Source: Auanema rhodensis (taxonomy: Eukaryota; Nematoda; Chromadorea; Rhabditida; Rhabditidae). Taken from it: DNA of 64,000 nucleotides. The notes beneath the pieces are model-generated. The model searched no databases. It was not told the origin of the DNA and saw nothing but the letters and a program-made list of their open reading frames with translations. Of the stretch, positions 1-15,000 are shown piece after piece. The position numbers were made by a program, and so were the translations under genes. The DNA is taken from assembly GCA_964057225.1 (NCBI GenBank), contig OZ059895.1, positions 9,920,001-9,984,000 of the forward strand, read 5' to 3'. Positions within the stretch are counted from its first letter, which is position 1. Each line of letters begins with the position of its first letter.

Positions 1-400
1 AAAAGTATAACGAGGATAAGTAGGTAAACCATTGAATATCAGATATTTTCGCTCACGACCATACCACGTTGAAAGTACGCCATACAGCTGATTTTCAATT
101 TTATCTCTTCCGTAACATATGTTTTCAATTTTCAAGCAGTTTTACTTAAATAGCTCAACCAAAGGAGAGCAAACTATCTTCAATCTTATTTCTATATTAC
201 AGTTATAAACCAGTAGTTGTTGAACCTTCATCTTAACTTCACTGTTTCTATCTATTTCCTATCAAAACAAACATTGTTTAAACACTATGCAACTATGAAA
301 CCTTTTTTAATTTATTGTATTTGGAGCTCATTAGAGTTGATATCATCGAGGGATCCAGATGGAAGGTGGAAAATTACATAACTAACATGAAATTGGAAAA

Positions 401-800
401 AAAACTATAACGGGGATAAGTAGGTAAACCATTGAAAATCAGATATTTTCGCTTACGACCATACCACGTTGAAAGTACGCCATACAGCTGATTTTCAATT
501 TTATCTCTTCCGTAACATATGTTTTCAAATTTCAAGCAGTTTTACTTAAATAGCTCAACCAAAGGAGAGCAAATTATCTTCAATCTTATTTCTATATTAC
601 AGTTATAAACCAGTAGTTGTTGAACCTTCATCTTAACTTTACTGTTTCTATCTATTTCCTATCAAAACAAACATTGTTTAAACACTATGCAACTATGAAA
701 CCTTTTTTAATTTATTGTATTTGGAGCTCATAAGAGTTGATATCATCGAGGGATCCAGATGGAAGGTGGAAAATTACATAACTAACATGAAATTGGAAAA
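401..800 (+). repeat. Representative satellite monomer
   Basis: One 400-bp unit given as a reference. It starts in the A-tract and ends just before the next one. The 5S-derived stretch is at 451-483, the palindromic GTTTAAAC at about 677-684, and the block containing GAGGGATCCAGATGG near 748-762. The unit is clearly AT-rich. Confidence 0.95.
451..483 (+). other. 5S rRNA-derived segment of the satellite monomer
   Basis: These 33 bases match the 5' end of the full-length 5S gene on the minus strand at 18728-18844, from GCTTACGACC through GTACGCCAT, with about one mismatch. After CGCCAT the monomer continues ACAGCTG while the gene continues CCCGTCC. The 5S internal control region (box A, intermediate element, box C) lies further into the gene and is absent, so the segment should not support TFIIIA-dependent transcription. 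The same segment recurs in all monomers I inspected in both arrays. One subfamily reads GCTTATCGCTATATCACG at this place. Confidence 0.9.
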
Positions 801-3800
801 ATAACTATAACGGGGATAAGTATGTTAACGATTGAATATCAGATATTTTCGCTTATCGCTATATCACGTTGAAAGTATGCCATACAGCTGATTTTCAATT
901 TTATCTCTTCCGTAACATATGTTTTCAATTTTCAAGCAGTTTTACTTAAATAGCTCAACCAAAGGAAAGCAAATTATCTTCAATCTTATTTCTATATTAC
1001 AGTTATAAACCAGTAGTTGTTGAACCTTCATCTTAACTTTACTGTTTCTATCTATTTCCTATCAAAACAAACATTGTTTAAACACTATGCAACTATGAAA
1101 CCTTTTTTAATTTATTGTCTTTGGAGCTCATAAGAGTTGATATCATCGAGGGATCCAGATGGAAGGTGGAAAATTACATAACTAACATGAAATTGGAAAA
1201 ATAACTATAACGGGGATAAGTATGTTAACGATTGAATATCAGATATTTTCGCTTACGACCATACCACGTTGAAATTACGCCATACAGCTGATTTTCAATT
1301 TTATCTCTTCCGTAACATATGTTTTCAATTTTCAAGCACTTTTACTCAGATAGCTCAACCAAAGGAAAGCAAATTATCTTCAATTTTATTTCTATATTAC
1401 AGTTATAAACCAAAAGATAATGAACCTTCATCTTGACTTTAGTGTTTCTATCCATTTCCTATCGAAACAAACATTGTTTAAACACTATGCAACTATGAAA
1501 CATTTTTTAATTTATTATATTTGGAGCTCATAAGAATTGATATCATTGAGGGATCCAGATAAAACGTGGAAAATTATATAACTAACATGAAATTGGAAAA
1601 AAAACTATAACGGGGATAAGTATGTTAACGATTGAATATCAGATATTTTCGCTTATCGCTATATCACGTTGAAAGTATGCCATACAGCTGATTTTCAATT
1701 TTATCTCTTCCGTAACATATGTTTTCAATTTTCAAGCAGTTTTACTTAAATAGCTCAACCAAAGGAGAGCAAATTATCTTCAATCTTATTTCTATATTAC
1801 AGTTATAAACCAGTAGTTGTTGAACCTTCATCTTAACTTTACTGTTTCTATCTATTTCCTATCAAAACAAACATTGTTTAAACACTATGCAACTATGAAA
1901 CCTTTTTTAATTTATTGTATTTGGAGCTCATAAGAGTTGATATCATCGAGGGATCCAGATGGAAGGTGGAAAATTACATAACTAACATGAAATTGGAAAA
2001 AAAAGTATAACGAGGATAAGTAGGTAAACCATTGAATATCAGATATTTTCGCTCACGACCATACCACGTTGAAAGTACGCCATACAGCTGATTTTCAATT
2101 TTATCTCTTCCGTAACATATGTTTTCAATTTTCAAGCAGTTTCACTTAAATAGCTCAACCAAAGGAGAGCAAATTATCTTCAATCTTATTTCTATATTAC
2201 AGTTATAAACCAGTAGTTGTTGAACCTTCATCTTAACTTTACTGTTTCTATCTATTTCCTATCGAAACAAACATTGTTTAAACACTATGCAACTATGAAA
2301 CCTTTTTTAATTTATTGTATTTGGAGCTCATAAGAGTTGATATCATCGAGGGATCCAGATGGAAGGTGGAAAATTACATAACTAACATGAAATTGGAAAA
2401 ATAACTATAACGGGGATAAGTATGTTAACGATTGAATATCAGATATTTTCGCTTATCGCTATATCACGTTGAAAGTATGCCATACAGCTGATTTTCAATT
2501 TTATCTCTTCCGTAACATATGTTTTCAATTTTCAAGCAGTTTTACTTAAATAGCTCAACCAAAGGAAAGCAAATTATCTTCAATCTTATTTCTATATTAC
2601 AGTTATAAACCAGTAGTTGTTGAACCTTCATCTTAACTTTACTGTTTCTATCTATTTCCTATCAAAACAAACATTGTTTAAACACTATGCAACTATGAAA
2701 CCTTTTTTAATTTATTGTCTTTGGAGCTCATAAGAGTTGATATCATCGAGGGATCCAGATGGAAGGTGGAAAATTACATAACTAACATGAAATTGGAAAA
2801 ATAACTATAACGGGGATAAGTATGTTAACGATTGAATATCAGATATTTTCGCTTACGACCATACCACGTTGAAATTACGCCATACAGCTGATTTTCAATT
2901 TTATCTCTTCCGTAACATATGTTTTCAATTTTCAAGCACTTTTACTCAGATAGCTCAACCAAAGGAAAGCAAATTATCTTCAATTTTATTTCTATATTAC
3001 AGTTATAAACCAAAAGATAATGAACCTTCATCTTGACTTTAGTGTTTCTATCCATTTCCTATCGAAACAAACATTGTTTAAACACTATGCAACTATGAAA
3101 CATTTTTTAATTTATTATATTTGGAGCTCATAAGAATTGATATCATTGAGGGATCCAGATAAAACGTGGAAAATTATATAACTAACATGAAATTGGAAAA
3201 AAAACTATAACGGGGATAAGTATGTTAACGATTGAATATCAGATATTTTCGCTTATCGCTATATCACGTTGAAAGTATGCCATACAGCTGATTTTCAATT
3301 TTATCTCTTCCGTAACATATGTTTTCAATTTTCAAGCAGTTTTACTTAAATAGCTCAACCAAAGGAGAGCAAATTATCTTCAATCTTATTTCTATATTAC
3401 AGTTATAAACCAGTAGTTGTTGAACCTTCATCTTAACTTTACTGTTTCTATCTATTTCCTATCAAAACAAACATTGTTTAAACACTATGCAACTATGAAA
3501 CCTTTTTTAATTTATTGTATTTGGAGCTCATAAGAGTTGATATCATCGAGGGATCCAGATGGAAGGTGGAAAATTACATAACTAACATGAAATTGGAAAA
3601 AAAAGTATAACGAGGATAAGTAGGTAAACCATTGAATATCAGATATTTTCGCTCACGACCATACCACGTTGAAAGTACGCCATACAGCTGATTTTCAATT
3701 TTATCTCTTCCGTAACATATGTTTTCAATTTTCAAGCAGTTTCACTTAAATAGCTCAACCAAAGGAGAGCAAATTATCTTCAATCTTATTTCTATATTAC

Positions 3801-4000
3801 AGTTATAAACCAGTAGTTGTTGAACCTTCATCTTAACTTTACTGTTTCTATCTATTTCCTATCGAAACAAACATTGTTCAAACACTATGCAACTATGAAA
3901 CCTTTTTTAATTTATTGTATTTGGAGCTCATAAAATTTGATATCATTGAGGGATCCAGATGAAACGTGGAAAATTACATAACTAACATGAAATTGGAAAA
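801..4000 (+). repeat. Four-monomer higher-order repeat, two copies (801-2400, 2401-4000)
   Basis: Lines beginning at 801 and 2401 agree almost base for base over 1.6 kb, including private variants such as TTTATTGTCTTTGG and the GCTTATCGCT form of the 5S segment. Neighbouring 400-bp monomers within one copy differ clearly. This is the definition of a higher-order repeat with n = 4. The second copy departs in its last monomer (around 3930-3960). Confidence 0.9.
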
Positions 4001-7000
4001 AAAACTATAACGGGGATAAGTAGGTAAACCATTGAATATCAGATAATTTCGCTTACGACCATACCACGTTGAAAGTACGCCATACAGCTGATTTTCAATT
4101 TTATCTCTTTCGTAACATATGTTTTCAATTTTCAAGCACTTTTACTCAGATAGCTCAACCAAAGGAAAGCAAATTATCTTTAATTTTATTTCTATATTAC
4201 AGTTATAAACCAAAAGATAATGAACCTTCATCTTGACTTTACTGTTTCTATCCATTTCCTATCGAAACAAACATTGTTTAAACACTATGCAACTATGAAA
4301 CCTTTTTTAATTTATTGTATTTGGAGCTCATAAGATTTGATATCATTGAGGGATCCAGATGAAACGTGAAAAATTACATAACTAACATGAAATTGGAAAA
4401 AAAACTATAACGAGGATAAGTAGGTAAACCATTGAATATCAGATATTTTCGCTCACGACCATACCACGTTGAAAGTACGCCATACAGCTGATTTTCAATT
4501 TTATCTCTTCCGTAACATATGTTTTCAATTTTCAAGCAGTTTTACTTAAATAGCTCAACCAAAGGAGAGCAAATTATCTTCAATCTTATTTCTATATTAC
4601 AGTTATAAACCAGTAGTTGTTGAACCTTCATCTTAACTTCACTGTTTCTATCTATTTCCTATCAAAACAAACATTGTTTAAACACTATGCAACTATGAAA
4701 CCTTTTTTAATTTATTGTATTTGGAGCTCATTAGAGTTGATATCATCGAGGGATCCAGATGGAAGGTGGAAAATTACATAACTAACATGAAATTGGAAAA
4801 AAAACTATAACGGGGATAAGTAGGTAAACCATTGAAAATCAGATATTTTCGCTTACGACCATACCACGTTGAAAGTACGCCATACAGCTGATTTTCAATT
4901 TTATCTTTTCCGTAACAAATGTTTTCAATTTTCAAACAGTTTTACTTAGATAGCTCAACCAAGGGAAAGCAAATTATCTTCAATCTTATTTCTATATTAC
5001 AGTTATAAACCAAAAGATAATGAACCTTCATCTTGACTTTACTGTTTCTATCCATTTCCTATCGAAACAAACATTGTTTAAACACTATGCAACTATGAAA
5101 CCTTTTTTAATTTATTATATTTGGAGCTCATAAGAATTGATATCATTGAGGGATCCAGATGAAACGTGGAAAATTACATAACTAACATGAAATTGGAAAA
5201 AAAAACTATAACGGGGATAAGTATGTTAACGATTGAATATCAGATATTTTCGCTTATCGCTATATCACGTTGAAAGTATGCCATACAGCTGATTTTCAAT
5301 TTTATCTCTTCCGTAACATATGTTTTCAATTTTCAAGCAGTTTCACTTAAATAGCTCAACCAAAGGAGAGCAAATTATCTTCAATCTTATTTTTATATTA
5401 CAGTTATAAACCAGTAGTTGTTGAACCTTCATCTTAACTTTACTGTTTCTATCTATTTCCTATCAAAACAAACATTGTTTAAACACTATACAACTGTGAA
5501 ACCTTTTTTAATTTATTGTATTTGGAGCTCATAATATTTGATATCATCGAGGGATCCAGATGGAAGGTGGAAAATTACATAACTAACATGAAATTGGAAA
5601 AAAAAGTATAACAAGGAGAAGTATGTTAACGATTGAATATCAGATATTTTCGCTTACGACCATACCACGATGAAAGTACGCCATACAGCTGATTTTCAAT
5701 TTTATCTCTTCCGTAACATATGTTTTCAATTTTCAAGCACTTTTACTCAGATAGCTCAACCAAAGGAAAGCAAATTATCTTCAATTTTATTTCTATATTA
5801 CAGTTATAAACCAAAAGATAATGAACCTTCATCTTGACTTTACTGTTTCTATCCATTTCCTATCGAAACAAACATTGTTTAAACACTATGCAACTATGAA
5901 ACCTTTTTTAATTTATTATATTTGGAGCTCATAAGAATTGATATCATTGAGGGATCCAGATGAAACGTGGAAAATTACATAACTAACATGAAATTGGAAA
6001 AAAAACTATAACGGGGATAAGTATGTTAACGATTGAATATCAGATATTTTCGCTTATCGCTATATCACGTTGAAAGTATGCCATACAGCTGATTTTCAAT
6101 TTTATCTCTTCCGTAACATATGTTTTCAATTTTCAAGCAGTTTCACTTAAATAGCTCAACCAAAGGAGAGCAAATTATCTTCAATCTTATTTCTATATTA
6201 CAGTTATAAACCAGTAGTTGTTGAACCTTCATCTTAACTTTACTGTTTCTATCTATTTCCTATCGAAACAAACATTGTTCAAACACTATGCAACTATGAA
6301 ACCTTTTTTAATTTATTGTATTTGGAGCTCATAAAATTTGATATCATTCAGGGATCCAGATGAAACGTGGAAAATAACATAACTAACATGAAATTGGAAA
6401 AAAAAGTATAACGAGGATAAGTAGGTAAACCATTGAATATCAGATATTTTCGCTTACGACCATACCACGTTGAAAGTACGCCATACAGCTGATTTTCAAT
6501 TTTATCTCTTCGGTAACATATGTTTTCAATTTTCAAGCAGTTTTACTTAAATAGCTCAACCAAAGGAGAGCAAATTATCTTCAATCTTATTTCTATATTA
6601 CAGTTATAAACCAGTAGTTGTTGAACCTTCATCTTAACTTTACTGTTTCTATCTATTTCCTATCAAAACAAACATTGTTTAAACACTATGCAACTATGAA
6701 ACCTTTTTTAATTTATTGTATTTGGAGCTCATAAGAGTTGATATCATCGAGGGATCCAGATGAAAGGTGGAAAATTACATAACTAACATGAAATTGGAAA
6801 AAAAACTATAACGGGGATAAGTAGGTAAACCATTGAATATCAGATAATTTCGCTTACGACCATACCACGTTGAAAGTACGCCATACAGCTGATTTTCAAT
6901 TTTATCTCTTCCGTAACATATGTTTTCAATTTTCAAGCACTTTTACTCAGATAGCTCAACCAAAGGAAAGCAAATTATCTTTAATTTTATTTCTATATTA

Positions 7001-8801
7001 CAGTTATAAACCAAAAGATAATGAACCTTCATCTTGACTTTACTGTTTCTATCCATTTCCTATCGAAACAAACATTGTTTAAACACTATGCAACTATGAA
7101 ACCTTTTTTAATTTATTGTATTTGGAGCTCATAAGATTTGATATCATTGAGGGATCCAGATGAAACGTGAAAAATTACATAACTAACATGAAATTGGAAA
7201 AAAAACTATAACGAGGATAAGTAGGTAAACCATTGAATATCAGATATTTTCGCTTACGACCATACCACGTTACAAGTACGCCATACAGCTGATTTTCAAT
7301 TTTATCTCTTCTGTAACAAATGTTTTCAATTTTCAAGCACTTTTACTCAGATAGCTCAACCAAAGGAAAGCAAATTATCTTCAATTTTATTTCTATATTA
7401 CAGTTATAAACCAAAAGATAATGAACCTTCATCTTGACTTTACTGTTTCTATCCATTTCCTATCGAAACAAACATTGTTTAAACACTATGCAACTATGAA
7501 ACCTTTTTTAATTTATTATATTTGGAGCTCATAAGAATTGATATCATTGAGGGATCCAGATGAAACGTGGAAAATTACATAACTAACATGAAATTGGAAA
7601 AAAAACTATAACGGGGATAAGTATGTTAACGATTGAATATCAGATATTTTCGCTTATCGCTATATCACGTTGAAAGTATGCCATACAGCTGATTTTCAAT
7701 TTTATCTCTTCCGTAACATATGTTTTCAATTTTCAAGCAGTTTCACTTAAATAGCTCAACCAAAGGAGAGCAAATTATCTTCAATCTTATTTCTATATTA
7801 CAGTTATAAACCAGTAGTTGTTGAACCTTCATCTTAACTTTACTGTTTCTATCTATTTCCTATCGAAACAAACGTTGTTCAAACACTATGCAACTATGAA
7901 ACCTTTTTTAATTTATTGTATTTGGAGCTCATAAAATTCGATATCATTGAGGGATCCAGATGAAACGTGGAAAATAACATAACTAACATGAAATTGGAAA
8001 AAAAAGTATAACGAGGATAAGTAGGTAAACCATTGAATATCAGATATTTTCGCTTACGACCATACCACGTTGAAAGTACGCCATACAGCTGATTTTCAAT
8101 TTTATCTCTTCCGTAACATATGTTTTCAATTTTCAAGCAGTTTTACTTAAATAGCTCAACCAAAGGAGAGCAAATTATCTTCAATCTTATTTCTATATTA
8201 CAGTTATAAACCAGTAGTTGTTGAACCTTCATCTTAACTTCACTGTTTCTATCTATTTCCTATCAAAACAAACATTGTTTAAACACTATGCAACTATGAA
8301 ACCTTTTTTAATTTATTGTATTTGGAGCTCATAAGAGTTGATATCATCGAGGGATCCAGATGAAAGGTGGAAAATTACATAACTAACATGAAATTGGAAA
8401 AAAAACTATAACGGGGATAAGTAGGTAAACCATTGAATATCAGATAATTTCGCTTACCACCATACCACGTTGAAAGTACGCCATACAGCTGATTTTCAAT
8501 TTTATCTCTTCCGTAACATATGTTTTCAATTTTCAAGCACTTTTACTCAGATAGCTCAACCAAAGGAAAGCAAATTATCTTTAATTTTATTTCTATATTA
8601 CAGTTATAAACCAAAAGATAATGAACCTTCATCTTGACTTTACTGTTTCTATCCATTTCCTATCGAAACAAACATTGTTTAAACACTATGCAACTATGAA
8701 ACCTTCTTTAATTTATTGTATTTGGAGCTCATAAGATTTGATATCATTGAGGGATCCAGATGAAACGTGAAAAATTACATAACTAACATGAAATTGGAAA
8801 A

Positions 8802-11800
8802 AAAACTATAACGAGGATAAGTAGGTAAACCATTGAATATCAGATATTTTCGCTTACGACCATACCACGTTACAAGTACGCCATACAGCTGATTTTCAAT
8901 TTTATCTCTTCTGTAACAAATGTTTTCAATTTTCAAGCACTTTTACTTAGATAGCTCAACCAAAGGAAAGCAAATTATCTTCAATTTTATTTCTATATTA
9001 CAGTTATAAACCAGTAGATAATGAACCTTCATCTTGACTTTACTGTTTCTATCCATTTCCTATCGAAACAAACATTGTTTAAACACTATACAACTGTGAA
9101 ACCTTTTTTAATTTATTATATTCGGAGCTCATAAAATTTGATATCATCGAGGGATCCAGATGGAACGTGGAAAATTACATAACTAACATGAAATTGGAAA
9201 AAAAAATATAACGAGGATAAGTAGGTAAACCATTGAATATCAGATATTTTCGCTTACGACCATACCACGTTGAAAGTACGCCATGCAACTGATTTTCAAT
9301 TTTATCTTTTCCGTAACAAATGTTTTCAATTTTCAAACAGTTTTACTTAGATAGCTCAACCAAGGGAAAGCAAATTATCTTCAATTTTATTTCTATATTA
9401 CAGTTATAAACCAGTAGGTAATGAACCTTCATCTTGACTTTACTGTTTCTATCCATTTCCTATCAAAACAAACATTGTTTAAACACTATACAACTGTGAA
9501 ACCTTTTTTAATTTATTGTATTTGCATCTCATAAGATTTGATATCATCGAGGGATCCAGATGGAAGGTGGAAAATTACATAACTAACATGAAATTGGAAA
9601 AAAAACTATAACGGGGATAAGTATGTTAACGATTGAATATCAGATATTTTCGCTTACGACCATACCACGTTAAAAGTACGCCATACAGCTGATTTTCAAT
9701 TTTATCTCTTCCGTAACAAATCTTTTCAATTTTCAAGCACTTTTACTTAGATAGCTCAACCAAAGGAAAGCAAATTATCTTCAATTTTATTTCTATATTA
9801 CAGTTATAAACCAGTAGGTAATGAAACCTTCATCTTGAATTTACTGTTTCTATCTATTTCCTATCGAAACAAACATTGTTCAAACACTATGCAACTATGA
9901 AACCTTTTTTAATTTATTGTATTTGGAGCTCATAAAATATGATATCATTAAGGAATCCAGATGAAACGTGGAAAATTACATAACTAACATGAAATTGGAA
10001 AAAAAACTATAACGAGGATAAGTAGGTAAACCATTGAATATTAGATATTTTCGCTTACGACCATACCACGTTACAAGTACGCCGTACAGCTGATTTTCAA
10101 TTTTATCTCTTCCGTAACAAATGTTTTCAATTTTCAAGCACTTTTACTTAGATAGCTCAACCAAAGGAAAGCAAATTATCTTCAATTTTATTTCTATATT
10201 ACAGTTATAAACCAGTAGATAATGAACCTTCATCTTGACTATACTGTTTCTATCCATTTCCTATCGAAACAAACATTGTTTAAACACTATACAACTGTGA
10301 AACCTTTTTTAATTTATTGTATTTGGAGCTCATAATATTTGATATCATTGAGGGATCCAGATGAAACGTGGAAAATTACATAACCAACATGAAATTGGAA
10401 AAAAAACTATAACGAGGATAAGTAGGTAAACCATTGAATATCAGATATTTTCGCTTACGACCATACCACGCTACAAGTACGCCATACAGCTGATTTTCAA
10501 TTTTATCTCTTCTGTAACAAATGTTTTCAATTTTCAAGCACTTTTACTTAGATAGCTCAACCAAAGGAAAGCAAATTATCTTCAATTTTATTTCTATATT
10601 ACAGTTATAAACCAGTAGATAATGAACCTTCATCTTGACTTTACTGTTTCTATCCATTTCCTATCGAAACAAACATTGTTTAAACACTATACAACTGTGA
10701 AACCTTTTTTAATTTATTATATTTGGAGCTCATAAAATTTGATATCATCGAGGGATCCAGATGGAACGTGGAAAATTACATAACTAACATGAAATTGGAA
10801 AAAAAAATATAACGAGGATAAGTAGGTAAACCATTGAATATCAGATATTTTCGCTTACGACCATACCACGTTGAAAGTACGCCATGCAACTGATTTTCAA
10901 TTTTATCTTTTCCGTAACAAATGTTTTCAATTTTCAAACAGTTTTACTTAGATAGCTCAACCAAGGGAAAGCAAATTATCTTCAATTTTATTTCTATATT
11001 ACAGTTATAAACCAGTAGGTTATGAACCTTCATCTTGACTTTACTGTTTCTATCCATTTCCTATCAAAACAAACATTGTTTAAACACTATACAACTGTGA
11101 AACCTTTTTTAATTTATTGTATTTGCATCTCATAAGATTTGATATCATCGAGGGATCCAGATGGAAGGTGGAAAATTACATAACTAACATGAAATTGGAA
11201 TAAAAACTATAACGGGGATAAGTATGTTAACGATTGAATATCAGATATTTTCGCTTACGACCATACCACGTTAAAAGTACGCCATACAGCTGATTTTCAA
11301 TTTTATCTCTTCCGTAACAAATCTTTTCAATTTTCAAGCAGTTTTACTTAGATAGCTCAACCAAAGGAAAGCAAATTATCTTCAATTTTATTTCTATATT
11401 ACAGTTATAAACCAGTAGGTAATGAAACCTTCATCTTGAATTTACTGTTTCTATCTATTTCCTATCGAAACAAACATTGTTCAAACACTATGCAACTATG
11501 AAACCTTTTTTAATTTATTGTATTTGGAGCTCATAAAATTTGATATCATTGAGGAATCCAGATGAAACGTGGAAAATTACATAACTAACATGAAATTGGA
11601 AAAAAAACTATAACGAGGATAAGTAGGTAAACCATTGAATATCAGATATTTTCGCTTACGACCATACCACGTTACAAGTACGCCGTACAGCTGATTTTCA
11701 ATTTTATCTCTTCCGTAACAAATGTTTTCAATTTTCAAGCACTTTTACTTAGATAGCTCAACCAAAGGAAAGCAAATTATCTTCAATTTTATTTCTATAT

Positions 11801-12002
11801 TACAGTTATAAACCAGTAGATAATGAACCTTCATCTTGACTATACTGTTTCTATCCATTTCCTATCGAAACAAACATTGTTTAAACACTATACAACTGTG
11901 AAACCTTTTTTAATTTATTGTATTTGGAGCTCATAATATTTGATATCATCGAGGGATCCAGATGGAAGGTGGAAAATTACATAACTAACATGAAATTGGA
12001 AA
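8802..12002 (+). repeat. Four-monomer higher-order repeat, two copies (8802-10401, 10402-12002)
   Basis: The order of monomer variants repeats. A monomer with ACGTTACAAG or CGCTACAAG at the 5S segment is followed by one with GCCATGCAACTG, then one with GTTAAAAGTACG and CAAATCTTTTC, then one with CGCCGTACAGC. It is the same 1.6-kb periodicity as at 801-4000 but built from different monomer types, which suggests independent amplification of four-unit blocks. Confidence 0.8.
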
Positions 12003-15000
12003 AAAAAGTATAACAAGGAGAAGTAGGTTAACGATTGAATATCAGATATTTTCGCTTACGACCATACCACGTTGAAATTACGCCATACAGCTGATTTTCA
12101 ATTTTATCTCTTCCGTAACATATGTTTTCAATTTTCAAGCAGTTTTACTTAAATAGCTCAACCAAAGGAGAGCAAATTATCTTCAATCTTATTTCTATAT
12201 TACAGTTATAAACCAGTAGTTGTTCAACCTTCATCTTGACTTTACTGTTTCTATCCATTTCCTATCGAAACAAACATTGTTTAAACACTATACAACTGTG
12301 AAACCTTTTTTAATTTATTGTATTTGGAGCTCATAATATTTGATATCATCGAGGGATCCAGATGGAAGGTGGAAAATTACATAACTAACATGAAATTGGA
12401 AAAAAAAGTATAACAAGGAGAAGTAGGTTAACGATTGAATATCAGATATTTTCGCTTACGACCATACCACGTTGAAAGTACGCTATACAGCTGATTTTCA
12501 ATTTTATCTCTTCCGTAACATATGTTTTCAATTTTCAAGCACTTTTACTCAGATAGCTCAACCAAAGGAAAGCAAATTATCTTCAATTTTATTTCTATAT
12601 TACAGTTATAAACCAAAAGATAATGAACCTTCATCTTGACTTTACTGTTTCTATCCATTTCCTATCGAAACAAACATTGTTTAAACACTATGCAACTATG
12701 AAACCTTTTTTAATTTATTGTATTTGGAGCTCATAATATTTGATATCATCGAGGGATCCAGATGGAAGGTGAAAAATTACATAACTAACATGAAATTGGA
12801 AAAAAAAGTATAACAAGGAGAAGTATGTTAACGATTGAATATCAGATATTTTCGCTTACGACCATACCACGTTGAAAGTACGCTATACAGCTGATTTTCA
12901 ATTTTATCTCTTCCGTAACATATGTTTTCAATTTTCAAGCACTTTTACTCAGATAGCTCAACCAAAGGAAAGCAAATTATCTTCAATTTTATTTCTATAT
13001 TACAGTTATAAACCAAAAGATAATGAACCTTCATCTTGACTTTACTGTTTCTATCCATTTCCTATCGAAACAAACATTGTTTAAACACTATGCAACTATG
13101 AAACCTTTTTTAATTATTGTATTTGGAGCTCATAAGAATTGATATCATTGAGGGATCCAGATGAAACGTGGAAAATTACATAACTAACATGAAATTGGAA
13201 AAAAAACTATAACGGGGATAAGTATGTTAACGATTGAATATCAGATATTTTCGCTTATCGCTATATCACGTTGAAAGTATGCCATACAGCTGATTTTCAA
13301 TTTTATCTCTTCCGTAACATATGTTTTCAATTTTCAAGCAGTTTCACTTAAATAGCTCAACCAAAGGAGAGCAAATTATCTTCAATCTTATTTCTATATT
13401 ACAGTTATAAACCAGTAGTTGTTGAACCTTCATCTCAACTTTACTGTTTCTATCTATTTCTTATCGAAACAAACATTGTTCAAACACTATGCAACTATGA
13501 AACCTTTTTTAATTTATTGTATTTGGAGCTCATAAAATTTGATATCATTGAGGGATCCAGATGAAACGTGGAAAATAACATAACTAACAAGAAATTGGAA
13601 AAAAAAGTATAACGAGGATAAGTAGGTAAACCATTGAATATCAGATATTTTCGCTTACGACCATACCACGTTGAAAGTACGCCATACAGCTGATTTTCAA
13701 TTTTATCTCTTCCGTAACATATGTTTTCAATTTTCAAGCAGTTTTACTTAAATAGCTCAACCAAAGGAGAGCAAATTATCTTCAATCTTATTCCTATATT
13801 ACAGTTATAAACCAGTAGTTGTTGAATCTTCATCTTAACTTTACTGTTTCTATCTATTTCCTATCAAAACAAACATTGTTTAAACACTATGCAACTATGA
13901 AACCTTTTTTAATTTATTGTATTTGGAGCTCATAAAATTTGATATCATCGAGGGATCCAGATGGAAGGTGGAAAATTACATAACTAACATGAAATTGGAA
14001 AAATAACTATAACGGGGATAAGTATGTTAACGATTGAATATCAGATATTTTCGCTTATCGCTATATCACGTTGAAAGTATGCCATACAGCTGATTTTCAA
14101 TTTTATCTCTTCCGTAACATATGTTTTCAATTTTCAAGCAGTTTCACTTAAATAGCTCAACCAAAGGAGAGCAAATTATCTTCAATCTTATTTCTATATT
14201 ACAGTTATAAACCAGTAGTTGTTGAACCTTCATCTTAACTTTACTGTTTCTATCTATTTCCTATCGAAACAAACATTGTTCAAACACTATGCAACTATGA
14301 AACCTTTTTTAATTTATTGTATTTGGAGCTCATAAAATTTGATATCATTGAGGGATCCAGATGAAACGTGGAAAATAACATAACTAACATGAAATTGGAA
14401 AAAAAAGTATAACGAGGATAAGTAGGTAAACCATTGAATATCAGATATTTTCGCTTACGACCATACCACGTTGAAAGTACGCCATACAGCTGATTTTCAA
14501 TTTTATCTCTTCCGTAACATATGTTTTCAATTTTCAAGCAGTTTTACTTAAATAGCTCAACCAAAGGAGAGCAAATTATCTTCAATCTTATTTCTATATT
14601 ACAGTTATAAACCAGTAGTTGTTGAATCTTCATCTTAACTTTACTGTTTCTATCTATTTCCTATCAAAACAAACATTGTTTAAACACTATGCAACTATGA
14701 AACCTTTTTTAATTTATTGTATTTGGAGCTCATAAGAGTTGATATCATCGAGGGATCCAGATGGAAGGTGGAAAATTACATAACTAACATGAAATTGGAA
14801 AAAAAACTATAACGGGGATAAGTAGGTAAACCATTGAATATCAGATATTTTCGCTTACGACCATACCACGTTGAAAGTACGCCATACAGCTGATTTTCAA
14901 TTTTATCTCTTCCGTAACATATGTTTTCAATTTTCAAGCACTTTTACTCAGATAGCTCAACCAAAGGAAAGCAAATTATCTTCAATTTTATTTCTATATT

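Noticed and set aside
6348..8136. Minus-strand 62-80-codon frames in left-array monomers as genes
   Set aside because: They fall at the same monomer position, are closed by stops in most monomers, and have no recognisable domain. They are shadows of the satellite.
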